Position numbers and translations under genes: made by a program. Positions 60,505-64,000 of a stretch of DNA of 64,000 bases are shown piece by piece. How positions within the stretch are numbered: position 1 is the stretch's first letter; the number at the start of each line of letters is the position of its first letter. Source of the DNA: Rhodobacteraceae bacterium UBA6197 (GTDB lineage: Bacteria > Pseudomonadota > Alphaproteobacteria > Rhodobacterales > Rhodobacteraceae); assembly GCA_002422085.1 (NCBI GenBank), contig DISZ01000018.1, positions 6,962-70,961 on the forward strand, in the 5' to 3' direction. The notes below the pieces were generated by a model that ran no database searches, was not told the origin of the DNA, and was given only the letters and a program-made list of their open reading frames with translations.

Positions 60505-61191
60505 TCAGGCAACCAGCCGATAGCCGCCCGACTCTGTCACCAAAAGCCGCGCATTCGAGGGATCCGGCTCGATCTTCTGGCGCAGTCGGTAGATGTGGGT
60601 CTCCAACGTATGCGTCGTCACCCCGGCATTGTAACCCCAGACCTCGTGCAACAGCACATCGCGCGCCACCACACCATCGGTCGCGCGGTAGAGGAATTTG
60701 AGGATATTCGTTTCCTTTTCCGTCAGCCGGATCTTGCGCTCTTTCGCGTCGATCAACATCTTCATCGCCGGTTTGAACGTGTAGGGCCCAAGCTGAAAGA
60801 TCGCGTCTTCCGACTGTTCGTGCGTGCGCAACTGGGCGCGCAACCGCGCCAGCAAGACCGGAAACTTGAACGGTTTGGTGATGTAGTCATTCGCCCCCGA
60901 ATCCAACCCAAGAATGGTATCGGCGTCGGTGTCATGCCCGGTCAGCATCACCACCGGGCATTTGACGCCCAGCTTGCGCAGCTTCTTGCACAGCTCGCGC
61001 CCGTCGGTGTCGGGCAGACCGACATCAAGCAACACCAGATCGTAAAGCGCGATCTTGGCCTTCTCGACCGCCTCCACCCCCGACCCGGCCTCGAAGACGT
61101 CAAAGTCCTCGGTGGCGACCAGCTGTTCGGCCAGCGCCTCGCGCAGATCGGTATCGTCATCGACCAGAAGGATCTTTTTCAAACCGGACAT
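60505..61191 (-). CDS. cenR: CenR-type response regulator
   Basis: This 228-residue OmpR-family regulator has phospho-acceptor D56 in LVLLDVGLPD and the characteristic DTDADTILGLDSGANDYITK block. The winged helix reads TEKETNILKFLYRA, with HTLETHIYRLRQKIEPDPSN at its end. This arrangement matches the CenR regulators that control envelope and division in alphaproteobacteria; I did not compare databases. AGGAGG precedes the ATG. No kinase gene is adjacent. Confidence 0.82.
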   Translation of the reverse strand: MSGLKKILLVDDDTDLREALAEQLVATEDFDVFEAGSGVEAVEKAKIALYDLVLLDVGLPDTDGRELCKKLRKLGVKCPVVMLTGHDTDADTILGLDSGANDYITKPFKFPVLLARLRAQLRTHEQSEDAIFQLGPYTFKPAMKMLIDAKERKIRLTEKETNILKFLYRATDGVVARDVLLHEVWGYNAGVTTHTLETHIYRLRQKIEPDPSNARLLVTESGGYRLVA

Positions 61192-61339
61192 TGTAGCCTC
61201 CTATAGCATTGAGGCAGACCTGCGCTGCGGGCCGGCTTGCGGCAAGGACAAGGTGGCACTTTGAAAGATTTCTCACGCGGACGTGTCGCCACACCGGGAT
61301 ATGTTTCAATTTGTTTCAGCCGCAGCTATCGTGCCGCGC

Positions 61340-62428
61340 ATGAACACCACGCCCCTGCCCCTTGGCCCGACTCCGTCCGAACGCCTCAACCGCGCCCGTG
61401 CCGATCTGCGCATGGGCCTGCCGGTCGTGCTGAACGGCGAGGGCGCGATACTGGCCGTTGCGGTCGAAACGCTGTCGCCGGACCGGCTGGCGGCACTGGC
61501 GCAACTTGGGCCGCTGACGCTGGCGCTGACCGCACGGCGTGCCGAAACGCTCAAGGCGCGCGCCTATGACGATGATCTGGCGCGCATCTGCGTGCCCAAA
61601 GGGGCCGATCTGCGCTGGCTGCGGGCTCTGGCCGATCCCGCCGACGATCTGATGACACCGATGAAGGGGCCGCTGCAAACCCTGCGCGAGGGCCCCTCCG
61701 GTCCGGCCCGCACCGCGCTGGCACTCGCGAAATCCGCGCATCTCTTGCCCGCGGCCCTTCTGGTGCCGCTCAGCGGCCCCACCCCCGAGGGGCTGACCAC
61801 GCTCCAGACCGGCGAAACCCTGACCGCGCTTGCGGCGCAAGCCAGCCTCGCGCCGGTCGCCGCCGCGCGCCTGCCGATGGCCGCCGCCGGCATGGGGCGC
61901 CTGCACATCTTCCGCCCCGACGACGGCGGCGAGGAACATTATGCCATCGAAGTGGGCGCGCCCGACCGCAATGCCCCGGTGCTGACTCGGCTGCACTCGG
62001 CCTGCTTCACCGGCGATGTCCTGGGCAGCCTCAAGTGCGATTGCGGCCCGCAACTTGATGCAGCGCTGACCCAGATGGGCGCGGCGGGCGCAGGGATACT
62101 GCTTTACCTCAATCAGGAAGGCCGCGGCATCGGTCTGGCCAACAAGATGCGCGCCTATTCCCTGCAAGATCAGGGCTTTGATACCGTCGAGGCGAACCAC
62201 CGGCTTGGCTTTGAGGATGACGAGCGCGATTTTCGCATCGGTGCGGGCATCCTGAAAAAGCTTGGCTTTTCGGCCGTGCGGCTGTTGACCAACAACCCCG
62301 CCAAAGTCCGCATGCTGGCGGCCAATGGCATCACCGTCACCGAACGCGTGCCGCTTCATGCGGGCCTCAGCCGCCACAACGCGGGCTATCTGGCCACCAA
62401 GGCCGCGAAATCGGGGCATATATTGTGA
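61340..62428 (+). CDS. ribA: GTP cyclohydrolase II with degenerate RibB-like N-terminus
   Basis: This 362-residue protein has a C-terminal GTP cyclohydrolase II domain: LTRLHSACFTGDVLGSLKCD with the next Cys at CGPQL (zinc Cys set), LYLNQEGRGIGLANKMRAY and RLLTNNPAKVRML. The N-terminal 160 residues keep a RibB-like core (RADLRMGLPVVLNGEG) without its catalytic acidic residues. It opens the GTP ring for riboflavin. Start ATG 61340 is chosen; a GTG at 61283 is possible. Confidence 0.93.
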   Translation: MNTTPLPLGPTPSERLNRARADLRMGLPVVLNGEGAILAVAVETLSPDRLAALAQLGPLTLALTARRAETLKARAYDDDLARICVPKGADLRWLRALADPADDLMTPMKGPLQTLREGPSGPARTALALAKSAHLLPAALLVPLSGPTPEGLTTLQTGETLTALAAQASLAPVAAARLPMAAAGMGRLHIFRPDDGGEEHYAIEVGAPDRNAPVLTRLHSACFTGDVLGSLKCDCGPQLDAALTQMGAAGAGILLYLNQEGRGIGLANKMRAYSLQDQGFDTVEANHRLGFEDDERDFRIGAGILKKLGFSAVRLLTNNPAKVRMLAANGITVTERVPLHAGLSRHNAGYLATKAAKSGHIL

Positions 62429-62928
62429 CGCCGGACGACCTTGTGCTGACCCGATTCGGGGTAAGGTTCAAAGGTCGCCTGTTCCCGGCCACCATCGGCC
62501 GCCACGGCATCACCCGCCACAAACGCGAGGGTGACTGCGCCACCCCGAGCGGCATTCACACCGTCATCGGCATGATGTTTCGCCCCGACCGGATCGCCGC
62601 CAGCCGCCTGCCCGGCTGGGCCGTTCCGATCGGGCCACAAGACCTGTGGTGCGACGCCCCCGATCATCCGGACTACAACCGCCTCGTGCACGCACCCTTC
62701 CATGCCAGCCACGAACGGATGCACCGCGCCGATCCGCTTTACGACCTTGTCCTGCTGACCGACTGGAATGTGGGACCCAGCCTACCGCACAAAGGCTCGG
62801 CCATCTTCCTGCACCAGATGCGCCGCCCCGGTTACCCAACGGCGGGCTGCGTGGCTTTCAGCCGCCCCCATCTGCTGTGGATTGCCCGCCGCCTGCACCT
62901 TGGCGCAAAACTGATCGTGCGCCCCTGA
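62425..62928 (+). CDS. L,D-transpeptidase (YkuD) family protein
   Basis: This 167-residue protein has the catalytic motif FLHQMRRPGYPTAGCVAFS (His and Cys near residues 135-147) and the KREGDCATPSGIHTVIG region that precedes it in the family. It has no signal peptide, so export is unclear. Start GTG 62425 overlaps the ribA stop (GTGA), so it is made with ribA although the two functions are unrelated. Confidence 0.85.
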   Translation: MTPDDLVLTRFGVRFKGRLFPATIGRHGITRHKREGDCATPSGIHTVIGMMFRPDRIAASRLPGWAVPIGPQDLWCDAPDHPDYNRLVHAPFHASHERMHRADPLYDLVLLTDWNVGPSLPHKGSAIFLHQMRRPGYPTAGCVAFSRPHLLWIARRLHLGAKLIVRP

Positions 62929-62936
62929 GGCCTGTC

Positions 62937-62978
62937 ACTTTGGCGAAAATACTCCCGGGGTCCGGGGCGGCGCCCCGG
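62937..62978. repeat. Class II intergenic element between convergent genes
   Basis: Reverse reading gives CCGGGGC/GCCCCGG (62962-62968 with 62972-62978, loop GGC), then ACCCCGGGAGTATTTTCGCC and AAAGT. This is the same layout as the element at 32531. It lies between the L,D-transpeptidase and YggS-type genes, whose stops are 8 and 2 bp away. Confidence 0.75.
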
Positions 62979-62980
62979 CA

Positions 62981-63634
62981 TCAGCCATAGTCGCGCGCGC
63001 CAAATATCGCGCTGCCAACCCGCACATGCGTCGCCCCGGCCGCGATTGCCGCTTCGAAATCGCCGCTCATGCCCATCGATAGCCCGGCCAGCCCGTTGCG
63101 CCTGGCCATCGCGGCCAGGGCGGCAAAATGCGGCGTGCTGTCTTCGGCCTCTGGCGGTATGCACATCAACCCGACCACCGGCAGATCCATCGCCCGGCAT
63201 TCGGCCACAAAGGCGTCCAGCGCCTCGGGCTGCACCCCGGCCTTTTGCGGCTCGGCCCCGGAATTGACCTGCACGAACAGCTCCGGGCTGGTGCCACGCG
63301 CCTGCGCAAGCGCCGCGAGCCTCGTCGCAAGGCTGGGGCGGTCCAGCGTATGGATCGCCTCGAACAGATCAACCGCCAGCTTGGCCTTGTTGGTTTGCAA
63401 CGGCCCGATCATATGCACCGCGACGCCCGGATAGCGCGCCCGCCATGCCGGCCATTTGCCCGCCGCCTCTTGCACATAATTCTCGCCAAACAGTCGCTGT
63501 CCGGCGTTCAGAACCGCCTCGACACGATCTGCGGGTTGCACCTTGGATACCGCGATCAGCGATACCGCCCCCGGCGCGCGGCCGGCGGCCCGTTCTGCTG
63601 CCGTGATCCGGGCCTGAATTTCCGTCAAAGCCAT
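62981..63634 (-). CDS. YggS/PLPBP-family PLP homeostasis protein
   Basis: This 217-residue protein binds PLP without being an enzyme: SLIAVSKVQPADRVEAVLNA (PLP lysine near residue 31), FGENYVQEAAGKW, VAVHMIGPLQTNKAKLAV and GLSMGMSGDFEAAIAAGATHVRVG are family hallmarks. It buffers pyridoxal phosphate and affects amino-acid pools. GGAGGG precedes the ATG at 63634. Confidence 0.94.
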   Translation of the reverse strand: MALTEIQARITAAERAAGRAPGAVSLIAVSKVQPADRVEAVLNAGQRLFGENYVQEAAGKWPAWRARYPGVAVHMIGPLQTNKAKLAVDLFEAIHTLDRPSLATRLAALAQARGTSPELFVQVNSGAEPQKAGVQPEALDAFVAECRAMDLPVVGLMCIPPEAEDSTPHFAALAAMARRNGLAGLSMGMSGDFEAAIAAGATHVRVGSAIFGARDYG

Positions 63635-63679
63635 GCTGCCCTCCGTTTGCGGCACCATGACCTCGCATCGCCCAAAAGA

Positions 63680-63705
63680 AAAGAGCGGGCTTTCGCCCGC
63701 TCTTT
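63680..63705 (-). terminator. Terminator of the porin gene
   Basis: AAAGAGCGGGC (63680-63690) pairs with GCCCGCTCTTT (63695-63705) around TTTC. Read on the minus strand the stem is followed by TTTCTTTT-like bases, ending the porin transcript. Confidence 0.9.
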
Positions 63706-63726
63706 CCCCGATCAGATCCGTCAGGA

Positions 63727-64000
63727 TCAGAAATCGAAGGACATACCCATTTCAGCACGGGTATTGTTGTCGACCGACGCAATGCCGCCAACCAGGGCAG
63801 CGCCGCCGCCCAGGTCGTACGAAGCGCCGATACCGTAGGCTGCGTCAGTAACGGTGTCGCTGTCGGCATATTCGAAGTTCAGCGTGGTGGCGCCCATGGT
63901 GTAGTCGGCATAGAGGCCCCAAGCGTCAACACCGTCCAGGCCGTCGCCGCCCATCGAGTACATCGCTTTCACGTTGGCCGCCCCGAAGGTGCCGCCGGCA
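63727..64000 (-). CDS. Outer-membrane porin, C-terminal fragment (truncated by window edge)
   Basis: The visible 90 residues are beta-barrel strands: AYGIGASYDLGGGAALVGGIA near the end (only the repeat pattern matters) and a final MGMSFDF, with the C-terminal phenylalanine that the BAM complex reads. Alternating polar/hydrophobic residues and glycine-aspartate-rich loops match Rhodobacteraceae general porins. The start lies beyond position 64000, so strand count and function cannot be judged. Confidence 0.85.
   Translation of the reverse strand, partial: AGGTFGAANVKAMYSMGGDGLDGVDAWGLYADYTMGATTLNFEYADSDTVTDAAYGIGASYDLGGGAALVGGIASVDNNTRAEMGMSFDF

Noticed and set aside
61192..61339. FMN riboswitch ahead of ribA
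   Set aside because: The gap is short, shows no RFN-element landmarks and no conserved multi-stem structure that I can recognise.

Overview
The window is a GC-rich stretch of chromosomal DNA from an alphaproteobacterium, most likely of the Rhodobacteraceae/Paracoccaceae (Rhodobacter-like) group. The evidence is an alphaproteobacterial-type L36, a DinB with an N-terminal zinc ribbon, a CenR-type response regulator, an adjacent STAS/RsbW-like pair resembling rbaV-rbaW of Rhodobacter capsulatus, DUF3035 and DUF3775 proteins, a perfect CtrA-type TTAA-N7-TTAA site, and Shine-Dalgarno-rich dense operons. I cannot name the genus. There is no prophage, insertion sequence, integrase, CRISPR array or rRNA. 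I count 64 protein genes (one cut by the right edge) and one tRNA.

Layout. 1-5165: NfeD/SPFH membrane pair, dinB, a lone CZB zinc-sensor domain, an N-formylglutamate amidohydrolase, tRNA-Val(GAC) with a clear promoter, and rpmJ. This part also holds two arrays of short degenerate tandem repeats (14-bp and 16-bp units). 5166-6839: a secreted pseudo-caspase with peptidoglycan-binding domains. 6892-18523: the most system-like block. It has a complete LIV/HAAT-type ABC importer (binding protein, two permeases, two ATPases, plus a 59-residue two-helix membrane protein), flanked by two acyl-CoA-ligase-type enzymes. A PAS/hybrid histidine kinase and OmpR-type regulator are divergently transcribed from it. 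Intergenic hairpins, an 11-bp triple direct repeat and a perfect 10-bp dyad sit inside the block.

18690-35607 is largely housekeeping: saccharopine-dehydrogenase-like oxidoreductase, DUF3775, rmuC-mutL, an active/inactive M16 peptidase pair, DUF3035 lipoprotein, lspA, purH, heparinase-like protein, rsmB, SDH assembly factor, dapB, rbfA, phosphodiester glycosidase, truB. 35698-48716: DUF1643, a CtrA-site-preceded RTX calcium-binding protein, rpsO-pnp, FkbM methyltransferase, 1-Cys peroxiredoxin, aldehyde dehydrogenase, RluA-type synthase, a methionine-themed group (homocysteine methyltransferase, LysE exporter, free Met-R-sulfoxide reductase), thiolase and the partner-switching pair.

48804-64000: hspQ, a lysozyme-like lipoprotein, lolA, ftsK, an aminotransferase, amidase, UbiH-type monooxygenase, Trm112, LON-domain protein, CnoX-like thioredoxin/TPR protein, exonuclease III, CenR, ribA with an L,D-transpeptidase, a YggS-type PLP protein, and the C-terminal end of a porin.

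The most unexplained structure is non-coding: (i) a dispersed family of intergenic palindromes sharing a CCGCCGGAGG core and a GATATTT..GCGAAGATGAA module (six copies in two architectures), and (ii) the two tandem-repeat patches around the tRNA-Val/rpmJ locus. All functions are inferred from sequence reading only; no database search was run.
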